The notes below the pieces were generated by a model, which saw only the letters and a list, made by a program, of their open reading frames with translations, was not told the DNA's origin and ran no database searches. A stretch of 64,000 nucleotides of DNA from [Borrelia] turdi. GTDB taxonomy: Bacteria > Spirochaetota > Spirochaetia > Borreliales > Borreliaceae. Shown one piece after another: positions 8,852 to 17,655 of the stretch. Every line of letters begins with the position of its first letter. The first letter of the stretch is position 1. The translations under genes were made by a program, and so were the position numbers. The DNA lies in NCBI RefSeq assembly GCF_008828755.2, contig NZ_QBLM01000001.1, positions 620,001 to 684,000 of the forward strand, given 5' to 3'.

Positions 8852-10051
8852 ATGAAAGATTATAATATGATTGATAGCCATACAAGAAGATTCGATTCTA
8901 CCACAAATCCTACAATTCTTAAGGTGATTGGTGCGGGAGGCGGAGGTAGCAATGCCGTTAATCGTATGATTGAATATGGAGTAAGAGATGTTGAATTTAT
9001 TGTGGCTAATACTGATCTTCAGGCTCTCCAAACTTCTATTGCTCCTATAAAAATTGCTCTTGGAGCAAAAGTTACAGCAGGGCTTGGTGCTGGAGGAAAG
9101 CCCGAGATTGGACAAGCTGCAGCAGAGGAAGATATAGACGTTATACGAAATCATCTTTCCGGTGCTGATATGGTGTTTATTACTGCTGGTATGGGGGGTG
9201 GGACAGGAACCGGAGCAGCTCCTGTTATTGCGCAAGTTGCAAAAGAGCTTGGCATTTTAACAGTTGGAGTTGTAACAAAGCCTTTTAAGTTTGAAGGGCC
9301 TAAAAAGTTGAGACTTGCCGAGCAAGGAATAAATAATTTAAGGAAATCTGTAGATACATTGATTATTATCCCAAATCAAAAGCTTTTAACTGTTGTTGAC
9401 AAAAGGACTACCATTAAAGATGCTTTTAAGCGCGCAGATGATGTTTTGAGAATGGGCGTTCAAGGTATTGCAGGGCTTATTATTGAACACGGAGAGGTTA
9501 ATATTGATTTTGCTGATGTTAAAAGCATTATGCAAGGGCAAGGCGATGCTTTAATGGGAATCGGTTATGGCAAGGGAGAAAACAGAGCTGTTGATGCTGC
9601 AACTTCTGCTATTAGCAATCCATTACTTGAAGAGGTTCGTATTGAAGGGTCTAAAGGGCTTCTTGTTAATGTTACTGGAGGGGATGATTTCTCATTGCTT
9701 GAGCTTGAAGAGATTATGGGAATAATTACTGTTAGTGTTGATGATGAGGCTACTGTTATATATGGTCATGCCATTAATTCAAATCTTGATGATGAGATTT
9801 ATGTTACAGTTGTTGCTACAGGTTTTGCATCTAAAAAACAAAAAGAAATATCAAATGCACCAGAAAATAATACTTTAAGTTCCAAAGAATTTGATACTTT
9901 AATGTCAGGCAGTCAAAATATTCCTTCTGGATCTTATGAACATCAAGATTCTTCTTTTGCAGCAAAGTCTAAAAATGTTAATTATTTTGATGATGATATT
10001 GATGTTCCAACATTTCTTAGAAATTTAAATAAAAAAAGTAGCGATGATTAG
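8852..10051 (+). CDS. ftsZ: Cell division GTPase FtsZ
   Basis: Encodes about 399 residues. FtsZ is the tubulin-like GTPase that forms the cytokinetic ring. I see the glycine-rich loop [14 protein letters not shown], the tubulin signature GMGGGTGTG at about residues 113-121, the synergy-loop region [20 protein letters not shown] with its catalytic Asp nearby, and a C-terminal peptide [14 protein letters not shown] that should bind FtsA. Start choice: an ATG at 8837 would give five more residues, but the GGAGG at 8839-8843 lies inside that stretch and is well placed for the ATG at 8852. The longer form cannot be excluded. Confidence 0.97.
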   Translation: MKDYNMIDSHTRRFDSTTNPTILKVIGAGGGGSNAVNRMIEYGVRDVEFIVANTDLQALQTSIAPIKIALGAKVTAGLGAGGKPEIGQAAAEEDIDVIRNHLSGADMVFITAGMGGGTGTGAAPVIAQVAKELGILTVGVVTKPFKFEGPKKLRLAEQGINNLRKSVDTLIIIPNQKLLTVVDKRTTIKDAFKRADDVLRMGVQGIAGLIIEHGEVNIDFADVKSIMQGQGDALMGIGYGKGENRAVDAATSAISNPLLEEVRIEGSKGLLVNVTGGDDFSLLELEEIMGIITVSVDDEATVIYGHAINSNLDDEIYVTVVATGFASKKQKEISNAPENNTLSSKEFDTLMSGSQNIPSGSYEHQDSSFAAKSKNVNYFDDDIDVPTFLRNLNKKSSDD

Positions 10052-10744
10052 ATGAAAATTTTGTCGTTAATAATACTTATTAATTTATTTTTGTCTTGTG
10101 GTAGTGAATCTAAAGAAAAATTGAATCTTGGGCTTAGATTAAGAGAATTGGAAATTGCAGGCGGTGGATCTGAATCCAAGATTGAACTTTATAAGGAATT
10201 TATCGAAAAAGAAGATAAAAACATTTTAAAAATAGTTAATTCTATTGATAAGAAGGCCAGATTTTTCAATTTAATTGGCCTTGAATTTTTTAAGCTTGGT
10301 CAGTATGGGCCTGCTATTGAGTATTTTGCTAAAAATTTAGAAATCAATTCTAATAATTATTTATCTCATTTTTATATAGGTGTTGCTTCTTATAATTTAG
10401 CTAAAAATTTAAGAGTAAAAGATGAAGTTGAAAAATACATAGTTCTTGCTGAAAATTCTTTTTTAAAATCACTGGCAATTAGGGATGATTTTAAAGAATC
10501 TCTTTTTGCTATTTCTAATATGTATGTATATGATCTTGACAAACAACTTGAAGCTAAAAATTATTTAAATAAACTTGATGATATGGGTGAGAATTATTTT
10601 GAGTTTTTCATGTTAAGAGGTGCAAATTATTATTCACTAGGTGATCTTGGTAATGCTATATTATTTTATGATAAAGCTAGTAAAAGCGCTTCAACTCAAG
10701 AACAAAAAGAAGGTGTTTCTAGGATTATGAGTAATTTGAAGTAA
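10052..10744 (+). CDS. TPR-containing putative lipoprotein
   Basis: Encodes 230 residues, with its ATG immediately after the ftsZ stop. The N-terminus MKILSLIILINLFLSCGS has a short hydrophobic core ending in a lipobox-like LFLSC, so it is probably a lipoprotein with Cys17 lipidated. Residues about 70-230 contain tetratricopeptide-like helices (FNLIGLEFFKLGQYGPAIEY, then SHFYIGVASYNLA, then RGANYYSLGDLGNAILFYDK). TPR arrays usually hold protein partners. The position after ftsZ suggests an envelope or division role, but that is inference only. I recall it as B31 hypothetical BB0298. Confidence 0.8.
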   Translation: MKILSLIILINLFLSCGSESKEKLNLGLRLRELEIAGGGSESKIELYKEFIEKEDKNILKIVNSIDKKARFFNLIGLEFFKLGQYGPAIEYFAKNLEINSNNYLSHFYIGVASYNLAKNLRVKDEVEKYIVLAENSFLKSLAIRDDFKESLFAISNMYVYDLDKQLEAKNYLNKLDDMGENYFEFFMLRGANYYSLGDLGNAILFYDKASKSASTQEQKEGVSRIMSNLK

Positions 10745-10750
10745 TTATTT

Positions 10751-11701
10751 ATGATGAAATTGCTTTATATTGATAATTTGAAATTTTTAAAAAGCAAGGA
10801 AAAATTAAAACTTTTTAATAATTTTGATTTTAATGATATTATTAAATTGACCCAAAAGGATATTGAGTCTTATATTTTAAGATCATTTAGAAGACCATTT
10901 AGGTTGCCCGGTTTAAAATTAGTAGAATTACAAGAAAAAGTTATTCGAAGGACAAAGGCTAAAATTGCTATTCTAGGGTCTAAGCTTTATCCTAATAAGC
11001 TTAAAAGAATTTATGAGCCTCCTTTTGCTATCTACTATAAAGGCAATTTACCAAATTTTTCTTCATTGTCTTGGGCTGTTGTTGGTTCTAGAAAAATTAG
11101 CAAAATTCTTGCTGAGAGAACAAGAGAATTTTCCTCACATCTTGCAAAAAATGGCATAGAGATTATTTCTGGATTTGCAATTGGAGCTGATATTGAAGCT
11201 CATATAGCAGCAATAAATGAGAATAGTAGAACATTTGCTGTTATTCCAACAGATATTGATAATATTTACCCTAAGCAAAATCGAAAATATGTTTTCAAGC
11301 TTTTAGAACAAGGTGGAGGAATAATTACTGAGACTTTGCCATTTGATAAAATTCAAAATTATTTTTTTGCCAAAAGAAATAGATTGATCTCAGGTTTATC
11401 AGATGCTATTTTTATAACTTATGCTCCCTTAAAATCGGGGGCTTTGATTACAGCTGAACTTGGTCTTGACTTGGGACTTGACATTTATGTTTATGATTTA
11501 AATTTTTGTGGTGATGGAGGCGTAAAATTATATAGTTTTGGCGCTCAAGAGATAAAAACTGTTAAGGATCTTTATACTTTATTGAATATTAAATATGTGG
11601 ATTCTACTAATATTGAAGATGATGATCCTAAAGAGTTTTGTGATTGTAAAAAAGTATCTGATGTTCTTATTGGAGAGCTTTTAAAAGAGATATATAAATA
11701 G
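10751..11701 (+). CDS. dprA: DNA-processing protein A (DprA/Smf)
   Basis: Encodes 316 residues. DprA binds single-stranded DNA and loads RecA in transformable bacteria. The Rossmann-like domain is clear: SWAVVGSRKIS near residue 108, SGFAIGADIEAH (family SGxAxGID) near residue 138, FAVIPTDIDNIYPKQN, KRNRLISGLSDAIFI near residue 210 and KSGALITAELGLDLG near residue 226. The N-terminal roughly 100 residues fit the usual helical extension. No other competence gene is visible here, so the role may be general recombination or DNA protection. It lies 9 bases before hslV, a common arrangement of smf with protease genes. Confidence 0.92.
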   Translation: MMKLLYIDNLKFLKSKEKLKLFNNFDFNDIIKLTQKDIESYILRSFRRPFRLPGLKLVELQEKVIRRTKAKIAILGSKLYPNKLKRIYEPPFAIYYKGNLPNFSSLSWAVVGSRKISKILAERTREFSSHLAKNGIEIISGFAIGADIEAHIAAINENSRTFAVIPTDIDNIYPKQNRKYVFKLLEQGGGIITETLPFDKIQNYFFAKRNRLISGLSDAIFITYAPLKSGALITAELGLDLGLDIYVYDLNFCGDGGVKLYSFGAQEIKTVKDLYTLLNIKYVDSTNIEDDDPKEFCDCKKVSDVLIGELLKEIYK

Positions 11702-11709
11702 GGGGTAAT

Positions 11710-12258
11710 ATGGGATTTAAAGGAACTACAGTTATCGCAATAAAAAAAAATGGTAAGACTGTGGTAGCAGCAGATGGACAAGTAACTTTTGGGCATACTG
11801 TTTTAAAGCGTAATGCTATTAAAATACGGAAATTGCTTAATGGGAAAATTTTGGCAGGATTTGCAGGTTCAACGTCTGATGCAATCACTCTTTTTGAAAA
11901 ATTTGAAGAAAAAATCAAGGCAAAAGGTGATGGTTTGATTGACATTAAAAGAGCAGCTGTTGACCTTGCAAAAGATTGGCGTTCTGATAAAATACTTCAT
12001 AAGCTTGAAGCCATGATGCTTGTTGCTGATTCTAAGAATATTCTTTTGATTTCTGGTACTGGTGATGTTGTTGAACCTGAAGAGGATGTTATTTCGATTG
12101 GTAGTGGTGGCAATTATGCATATTCAGCAGCTCTTGCTTACATGGATAACAAAAAATTAAGTGCTTTTGAGGTTGCGCTTAGATCTTTGAAAATAGCAGC
12201 AAGAGTGTGCATATATACTAATTCTAATATTGTGCTTGAGGAGATTGAAAATGAATAA
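11710..12258 (+). CDS. hslV: ATP-dependent protease peptidase subunit HslV (ClpQ)
   Basis: Encodes 182 residues. HslV forms the double-hexamer proteolytic chamber of HslUV, a proteasome-like protease in the cytoplasm. The N-terminus MGFKGTTVIAI aligns with the mature TT start of HslV, so Thr6 is the expected nucleophile after removal of the five-residue MGFKG. VVAADGQVTFGHTVLK and the SIGSGGNYAYSAALAY stretch near residue 130 are typical. The ATG follows a GGGGG ribosome-binding stretch at 11701-11705. Its end overlaps hslU by eight bases, so the two subunits are probably translated together. Confidence 0.97.
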   Translation: MGFKGTTVIAIKKNGKTVVAADGQVTFGHTVLKRNAIKIRKLLNGKILAGFAGSTSDAITLFEKFEEKIKAKGDGLIDIKRAAVDLAKDWRSDKILHKLEAMMLVADSKNILLISGTGDVVEPEEDVISIGSGGNYAYSAALAYMDNKKLSAFEVALRSLKIAARVCIYTNSNIVLEEIENE

Positions 12259-13597
12259 ATTAGAAGAGCATTATATAGTTCCCAAAGATGTGGTTTCAGA
12301 ACTTGATAAGTATATAATAGGGCAAGATGAAGCTAAAAAATTAGTATCAATTGCTCTTGTTAATAGATATATAAGGTCCAGACTTCCAAAAGAAATAAAA
12401 GACGAGGTAATGCCTAAAAACATTATTATGATTGGGTCAACTGGCATTGGAAAGACCGAGATCGCAAGACGACTTTCTAAGTTAATTAAGGCCCCTTTTA
12501 TTAAAGTTGAAGCTACAAAATATACCGAGGTTGGTTATGTTGGTCGTGATGTTGAATCTATGGTTAGAGATTTAATGGGCATTGCAGTTAATATGGTAAA
12601 AGAAGAGATGTATAGCACCGTAAGAGATGATGCTTTAGTAAAAACAGAGGAGAGAATAGTTGAGAGCCTTTTTAAAGGATCTGGCAATTCTGAGAATATA
12701 GATCCAAATGAAATAAAAGCCGAAGAAAAGGTAAAAGAGAAACTTAGAAAAAAGCTTAGAGCGGGCGAGCTTGATGATACTACTATTGAAATACAAATTT
12801 CTAGTAAAATGCCATTTTCTACAATAGAAATATTTACAGGTGGTAATTTTGAAGAGATTGACATGGGAATTGGTGGTTTATTAGGTAATATATTTGATAG
12901 AAAAAAGAAAAGAGAATTAAAGATTAAAAAGGCAAAGGAAATAATTTTAGCAGAAGAGCTTGAGAAATTGGTCGATCACGAAAACATCTCAGATATTGCA
13001 AAATCTAAAGTCGAAAATATGGGAATTATTTTTATTGATGAGATCGATAAAATAGCTGCTAAGAATAGGAGTGGCAATGATGTATCTAGAGAGGGTGTTC
13101 AAAGAGATATTTTGCCAATTATTGAAGGCTCTAAAGTTAATACAAAATATGGAATAGTTGATACTTCTCATATTTTATTTATTGCAGCAGGGGCATTTAA
13201 TTTGGCTAAACCTTCTGATTTAATACCTGAGCTTCAAGGGAGATTTCCAATTAAGGTTGAGCTCAAGAGTTTAAGCATAGACGATTTGAAGAAAATTTTA
13301 AAACAAACAAAAAATTCTTTAATAAAGCAATATGTTGCAATGTTTAAGGTTTATAATTTAGATTTAAAGTTTAGCGAGGAGGCTATAGATAGAATTGCAG
13401 AGCTTACTTTTAATATGAATCTTGAGAGTGAAAATCTTGGCGCCAGAAGACTTCACGGTGTTATGGAAAAAGTGCTTGCAGATCTTTTTTTTGAGGTACC
13501 TGGTAGTAAGTTGAAAAAATTTGAAATAAACTTGGACTATGTTAATAAAAAAATACAAATTAACGAACAAAAAGATTTAAATTATTATATAATTTAG
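12251..13597 (+). CDS. hslU: HslUV protease ATPase subunit HslU (ClpY)
   Basis: Encodes 448 residues from the ATG at 12251, which has GAGGAG at 12238-12243 with a 7-base gap; a TTG seven codons earlier would place that site inside the gene. HslU is the AAA+ unfoldase that feeds HslV. Walker A GSTGIGKTEIARRL (canonical GPTGVGKT, with Pro replaced by Ser) is near residue 62. The pore-loop region ATKYTEVGYVGRDVESM follows, the I-domain spans roughly residues 110-240, and Walker B IIFIDEIDKIA is near residue 259. ENLGARRLHGVMEKVL is the sensor-2 region. The C-terminal NYYII fits the tail that docks into HslV. Confidence 0.97.
   Translation: MNKLEEHYIVPKDVVSELDKYIIGQDEAKKLVSIALVNRYIRSRLPKEIKDEVMPKNIIMIGSTGIGKTEIARRLSKLIKAPFIKVEATKYTEVGYVGRDVESMVRDLMGIAVNMVKEEMYSTVRDDALVKTEERIVESLFKGSGNSENIDPNEIKAEEKVKEKLRKKLRAGELDDTTIEIQISSKMPFSTIEIFTGGNFEEIDMGIGGLLGNIFDRKKKRELKIKKAKEIILAEELEKLVDHENISDIAKSKVENMGIIFIDEIDKIAAKNRSGNDVSREGVQRDILPIIEGSKVNTKYGIVDTSHILFIAAGAFNLAKPSDLIPELQGRFPIKVELKSLSIDDLKKILKQTKNSLIKQYVAMFKVYNLDLKFSEEAIDRIAELTFNMNLESENLGARRLHGVMEKVLADLFFEVPGSKLKKFEINLDYVNKKIQINEQKDLNYYII
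13588..13593 (+). promoter_or_regulatory. flgB operon promoter (-10 box)
   Basis: A perfect TATAAT at 13588-13593, inside the last codons of hslU, lies 36 bases before the flgB TTG. No good TTGACA is found at 16-18 bases upstream; TTAACG at 13560-13565 is too far. From memory this is the sigma-70-type flgB promoter described for B. burgdorferi and widely used in Borrelia genetics. It appears to drive the long motility operon that follows. Confidence 0.75.
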
Positions 13598-13629
13598 TTG
13601 AAAACAATTTTAACAGAGGGGGTTTTAAT

Positions 13630-14037
13630 TTGAATGATTTTGAAAGATCTGTGGATTTTTCACATAGGTATTTAGATGTTCTAAGTTTAAGACAAAGTGT
13701 TATTTCTGATAATATATCAAATGTAGATACTCCAAATTTTAAAAGAAGTAAAATTTCTTTTGAGTCGGAGCTTGAAAAGGCTTTTTTAAATAAAGATAAA
13801 AATAATTTAAGCTTGATTAATTCTAGTGATAAGCATTTGTCTGGGTTTAAAAATATGGAGTATTCAGATGTTAAGCCCCATAGGGTTCTTGACCATTTTT
13901 CAACTATGAACAATAATGGCAATAATGTTGATATTGATTCTGAGATTAAGGCACTTGTGCAAAATCAAATGATGTATCATCTTATGACTAATGTGCAGGC
14001 GAATTATTTTAAAAGTATAAATATTGTATTAAAATAA
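13630..14037 (+). CDS. flgB: Flagellar basal-body rod protein FlgB
   Basis: Encodes 135 residues from a TTG with a strong GAGGGGG ribosome-binding stretch just upstream. FlgB is a proximal rod subunit, exported to the periplasm by the flagellar type III system. The family N-terminal motif is present as LRQSVISDNISNVDTPNFKR at about residues 20-39. The C-terminal helix VDIDSEIKALVQNQMMYHLM pairs with the N-terminal helix in rod proteins. It is the first gene of the motility run and is followed 23 bases later by flgC. Confidence 0.96.
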   Translation: MNDFERSVDFSHRYLDVLSLRQSVISDNISNVDTPNFKRSKISFESELEKAFLNKDKNNLSLINSSDKHLSGFKNMEYSDVKPHRVLDHFSTMNNNGNNVDIDSEIKALVQNQMMYHLMTNVQANYFKSINIVLK

Positions 14038-14060
14038 ATTAATATCTTAAGGAATGTAAA

Positions 14061-14519
14061 ATGGGATTATTTTCAAGCATTAATATAGCTTCAACGGGAT
14101 TAACAGCACAAAGGTTGAGGATTGATGTTATTTCTAATAACATTGCAAATGTTTCTACTTCTAGAATTCCTGATGGTGGGCCTTATAGAAGGCAAAGGAT
14201 TGTTTTTGCTCCAAGGGTTAATAATCCTTATTGGAAAGGGCCTTTTATTCCAGATTATCTTGATAATGGCATTGGGCAAGGAGTTAGGGTTGCTAGTATT
14301 GAAAAAGATAAGTCCCCATTAAAATTAAAATATGATCCAACTCATCCTGATTCAATAAGTTTTGGAGAGAAAAAAGGGTATGTGGAGCTTCCTAATGTTA
14401 ATTTAGTTGAAGAAATGGTAGATATGATTTCAGCTTCTCGTGCTTATGAGGCAAATTCTACTGTTATCAATAGCAGTAAGTCTATGTTTAGAAGTGCGTT
14501 GGCTATACTTCAAAGCTAA
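14061..14519 (+). CDS. flgC: Flagellar basal-body rod protein FlgC
   Basis: Encodes 152 residues. FlgC is a proximal rod subunit. The N-terminal rod/hook signature is clear (INIASTGLTAQRLRIDVISN then NIANVSTSR at about residues 6-34). The C-terminal YVELPNVNLVEEMVDMISAS followed by RAYEANSTVI is the matching FlgC/FlgG-type end. It starts with ATG 23 bases after flgB. It should assemble between FlgB and FlgF/FlgG. Confidence 0.97.
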   Translation: MGLFSSINIASTGLTAQRLRIDVISNNIANVSTSRIPDGGPYRRQRIVFAPRVNNPYWKGPFIPDYLDNGIGQGVRVASIEKDKSPLKLKYDPTHPDSISFGEKKGYVELPNVNLVEEMVDMISASRAYEANSTVINSSKSMFRSALAILQS

Positions 14520-14531
14520 AGGAGAGATCAT

Positions 14532-14867
14532 TTGGTGAGAATAGATGCTTTTTTTACAGAGAATAATATTAATTTGGTTAAAAAAAATCCTTTGCATTTT
14601 GATGTAAATCTTTCTAGTTCTAAAGGCAGTACTAAAAACAATAATATTAAAACATTTAAGGATGTTTTAATAAATACGATTACTGATGTCAACAAAAGCC
14701 AATTAAATGTTTCTAAAGTCATAGAACAGGCTATTCTTAGGCCAGATAGCATTGATGTTCATGATCTTGTAATAGCGATGTCTAAGGCTAATATGAATTT
14801 AAGCATTTTAAAGGCCGTTGTTGAGAGAGGTGTGAAGGCTTATCAAGATATAATCAATATTCGTTAA
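14532..14867 (+). CDS. fliE: Flagellar hook-basal body protein FliE
   Basis: Encodes 111 residues. FliE links the MS ring to the proximal rod and is among the earliest exported flagellar proteins. The C-terminal half (TFKDVLINTITDVNKSQL, then SIDVHDLVIAMSKANMNLSI) matches FliE, including the conserved PDSIDVHDL region. Start is TTG at 14532, or the next codon GTG at 14535; AAGGAGAG at 14519-14525 serves either. The spacing from flgC is 12 bases. Confidence 0.93.
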   Translation: MVRIDAFFTENNINLVKKNPLHFDVNLSSSKGSTKNNNIKTFKDVLINTITDVNKSQLNVSKVIEQAILRPDSIDVHDLVIAMSKANMNLSILKAVVERGVKAYQDIINIR

Positions 14868-14881
14868 GGAGCTATAAGATT

Positions 14882-16591
14882 TTGAGCAAATTTTTTACTA
14901 ATTTTTTTGTTTCAGCAAAAGGAATCTTCAAAAAAGCTAGTACGGTTCAGAAAATAGCCTTGGGATTGATTATTTTTTTTGTGATTCTCGCGCTTGTTTT
15001 TTTGGTAGGGTTTTCTACTAAAAGTCAAAGTATTGCTCTTTTTGGAGTTGAAATCAAAGATCAATATCTCTTAGATAGAATATCTCAAAGACTTGATAGA
15101 GAAAATGTTAAATATTTTTTGAGTTTTGATGGAAGAATTTATTTAGATGATGAAAAGCTTGCAAAAAAAATGAGAGCAATTCTTGTCAGAGAAGAACTTG
15201 TGCCTGTCCATATGGATCCATGGGCTTTGTTTGATATTGATAGATGGACTATTACTGATTTTGAAAGAAGCATTAATCTTAGAAGGTCTATTACAAGAGC
15301 GGTTGAACAGCATATTGTAGCTTTAGATGATGTTGATGCTGTTAGTGTAAATCTTGTTATGCCAGAGAAAGCTCTTTTTAAAGAAGCACAAGAGCCTGTT
15401 AAGGCATCTGTTAGGATTACTCCAAGGCCAGGTTCTGATATTATTACAAATAGAAAAAAAGTTGAAGGACTTGTTAAGCTTATTCAGTATGCCATTGAAG
15501 GTCTTGAATCTGATAATATTGCTATTGTTGATAATAGCGGAACGATTTTAAATGATTTTTCTAATTTAGATGGAATAGATAGAATCGACTTAGCAGAAAA
15601 AGAGCGCAAATTAAAGCTTAAGTATGAAGCTATGCTTAGAGGAGAAATCGACTCTGCATTAAGTAAGGTTTTATCTGTTGATAGATTTATGATAGCAAGA
15701 ATAAATGTCAAACTTGACACTTCAAAAGAAACTACAGAATCTAAAGAGTATGCTCCTATTGAGCTTCAATCTCAAGACCCAAAAGCTTCTTATAACACTA
15801 GAAAAGTAAGTGATTCAACTATTATATCTTCTCAAACTCAAAAAAAAGAATATCAGGGTCAAGGATATAGTCCATGGGGACCTCCTGGACAAGAAGGCAA
15901 CACTCCTCCTGAATACCAGGATTTAAGCGATATTACTGGTAAATATAATGAGTCTCAAGAGATCAAAAATGTTGCTTTAAATGAAAAAAAATCTACAAGC
16001 GAAAAGGAGCCTGCTAGGATCGTAGGTGTTTCTCTTGGTATTTTCGTAGATGGTATTTGGAATTTTGTGTATGATGAGAAGGGAGATTTCGTAATAGAAA
16101 ATGGAATGAGAAAAAGAGAATATAAGCCTATGGCATTAGAAGAAATAAAAAATATTGAAGATGTTTTGCAAAGTTCTTTTGAATATAAGCCAGAAAGAGG
16201 CGATTCAATAACGGTTAGAAATATATCTTTTGATCGTATGAATGAATTTAGAGAAATAGATGAAAATTATTTCTCAAGCGAAAGGTTTAAATATTTTTTA
16301 TTTATTGCAAGTATAATATTTTCACTATTAATTATAGCATTTACAATATTTTTTGCTATTTCTAGAGAACTTGAAAGACGAAGGCGTCTTAGAGAAGAGG
16401 AATTGGCAAAGCAAGCACATTTAAGACGTCAACAAGCCTTAATGGATGGTGGCGACGACATTGGCGTTGATGATGTTGTTGGTGGGATTAGAGAAGGTGA
16501 TGAGCTTCAAAATAATGCTGAGCTTTTAGCCAGAGAAAAGCCAGAAGATGTTGCTAAGCTTATAAGAACATGGCTTTTGAAAAACGCGTAG
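14882..16591 (+). CDS. fliF: Flagellar MS-ring protein FliF
   Basis: Encodes 569 residues from a TTG after AAGGAG. FliF forms the MS ring in the inner membrane, on which rotor and export gate are built. An N-terminal membrane segment lies at about residues 24-44. The ring-building motifs follow (ERSINLRRSITRAVEQHI near 122, SVNLVMPEKALF, then ASVRITPRPG). A Pro/Gly/Gln-rich loop lies near residues 315-345 and a second membrane segment at about 475-496. The charged cytoplasmic tail ends in KPEDVAKLIRTWLLKNA, the FliG-binding helix. Length is as expected. It lies 15 bases before fliG. Confidence 0.97.
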   Translation: MSKFFTNFFVSAKGIFKKASTVQKIALGLIIFFVILALVFLVGFSTKSQSIALFGVEIKDQYLLDRISQRLDRENVKYFLSFDGRIYLDDEKLAKKMRAILVREELVPVHMDPWALFDIDRWTITDFERSINLRRSITRAVEQHIVALDDVDAVSVNLVMPEKALFKEAQEPVKASVRITPRPGSDIITNRKKVEGLVKLIQYAIEGLESDNIAIVDNSGTILNDFSNLDGIDRIDLAEKERKLKLKYEAMLRGEIDSALSKVLSVDRFMIARINVKLDTSKETTESKEYAPIELQSQDPKASYNTRKVSDSTIISSQTQKKEYQGQGYSPWGPPGQEGNTPPEYQDLSDITGKYNESQEIKNVALNEKKSTSEKEPARIVGVSLGIFVDGIWNFVYDEKGDFVIENGMRKREYKPMALEEIKNIEDVLQSSFEYKPERGDSITVRNISFDRMNEFREIDENYFSSERFKYFLFIASIIFSLLIIAFTIFFAISRELERRRRLREEELAKQAHLRRQQALMDGGDDIGVDDVVGGIREGDELQNNAELLAREKPEDVAKLIRTWLLKNA

Positions 16592-16606
16592 AAGGTAGTA
16601 ATTGAT

Positions 16607-17641
16607 ATGGAAGAAAAAAAAGAAAAGGAGATTCTTGATGTTTCTGCTTTAACGGGTAAGCAAAAGGCTGCTATTTTATTGGTTTCAATAGGTTCTGAAA
16701 TCTCTTCTAAAGTGTTTAAGTATCTTTCTCAAGAAGAGATAGAGTCTTTGACATTTGAGATAGCAAAGCTTGAGACAATTACTTCTGAGCTTAAAGACAA
16801 TGTTCTTTTAGAGTTTAAAGAATTAATGATGGCTCAAGAATTTATTCAAAAGGGTGGAATTGATTATGCAAGAGAGCTTCTTGAGAAATCTCTTGGGACT
16901 CAAAAAGCAGTTGACATTATTAATAATTTGGGGTCCGCCTTACAGTCTAGGCCTTTTGAATTTGTAAGAAGAGCAGATCCTGCAAATATTTTAAACTTTA
17001 TTCAACAAGAACATCCCCAGACTATTGCTTTAATTCTTTCATATCTTGATCCCCAAAAGGCTTCTTTTATTCTTTCTAGCTTACCTACAGAAGTGCAGAC
17101 CAATGTTGCAAGGAGAATCGCATTAATGGATAGAACTTCTCCTGAGGTTGTAAGAGAGGTTGAGAGGGTTCTTGAGAAAAAGTTAGCTTCTCTTTCTTCA
17201 GAAGATTATACATCAGCAGGAGGAGTTGACAATGTCGTTGAGATAATTAATATGGCCGATAGAAAGACCGAGAAGTTTATTATTGAATCTCTTGAAGAAG
17301 AAGATCCAGAGCTTGCAGAAGAGATTAAGAAGAAAATGTTTGTATTTGAGGATATAGTTTTGCTTGATGACAGATCTATACAAAGGGTTTTAAGAGAGAT
17401 AGATGGTCAAGAGTTAGCAAAAGCTTTAAAATCCGTAGACATTCCTGTCCAAGAAAAAATTTTCAAAAATATGTCAAAAAGAGCAGCTTCAATGCTTAAG
17501 GAGGATATGGAATTTTTGGGACCTACTAGGCGAAAAGATGTTGAGGAATCCCAGCAAAAAATTGTTTCTCTTATTAGAAAATTAGAAGAACAAGGAGAAA
17601 TAGTTATTTCAAGAGGTGGTGAAGAAGATGTGCTTGTCTGA
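16607..17641 (+). CDS. fliG: Flagellar motor switch protein FliG
   Basis: Encodes 344 residues, the standard length. FliG sits on the MS ring and receives torque from the stators. The N-terminal domain (LTGKQKAAILLVSIGSEIS) binds the FliF tail. The middle domain has the EHPQTIALIL motif near residue 134. The C-terminal torque helix region FEDIVLLDDRSIQRVLREID near residue 247 carries the alternating charges that contact MotA. Borrelia carries a second fliG elsewhere; from memory this operon copy is FliG2. Followed 14 bases later by fliH. Confidence 0.97.
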   Translation: MEEKKEKEILDVSALTGKQKAAILLVSIGSEISSKVFKYLSQEEIESLTFEIAKLETITSELKDNVLLEFKELMMAQEFIQKGGIDYARELLEKSLGTQKAVDIINNLGSALQSRPFEFVRRADPANILNFIQQEHPQTIALILSYLDPQKASFILSSLPTEVQTNVARRIALMDRTSPEVVREVERVLEKKLASLSSEDYTSAGGVDNVVEIINMADRKTEKFIIESLEEEDPELAEEIKKKMFVFEDIVLLDDRSIQRVLREIDGQELAKALKSVDIPVQEKIFKNMSKRAASMLKEDMEFLGPTRRKDVEESQQKIVSLIRKLEEQGEIVISRGGEEDVLV

Positions 17642-17655
17642 TAAAGGAGTTTTGT

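Noticed and set aside
8849..9235. 128-residue open frame on the - strand inside ftsZ
   Set aside because: Antisense to the FtsZ GTPase core; high Cys/Ser/Asn content is an artefact of codon bias on the other strand.
12230..12250. TTG start for hslU
   Set aside because: The GAGGAG ribosome site lies inside that extension and is ideally placed for the ATG at 12251.
13560..13922. 120-residue - strand frame across the flgB promoter
   Set aside because: It overlaps flgB and the promoter and has no plausible start context.
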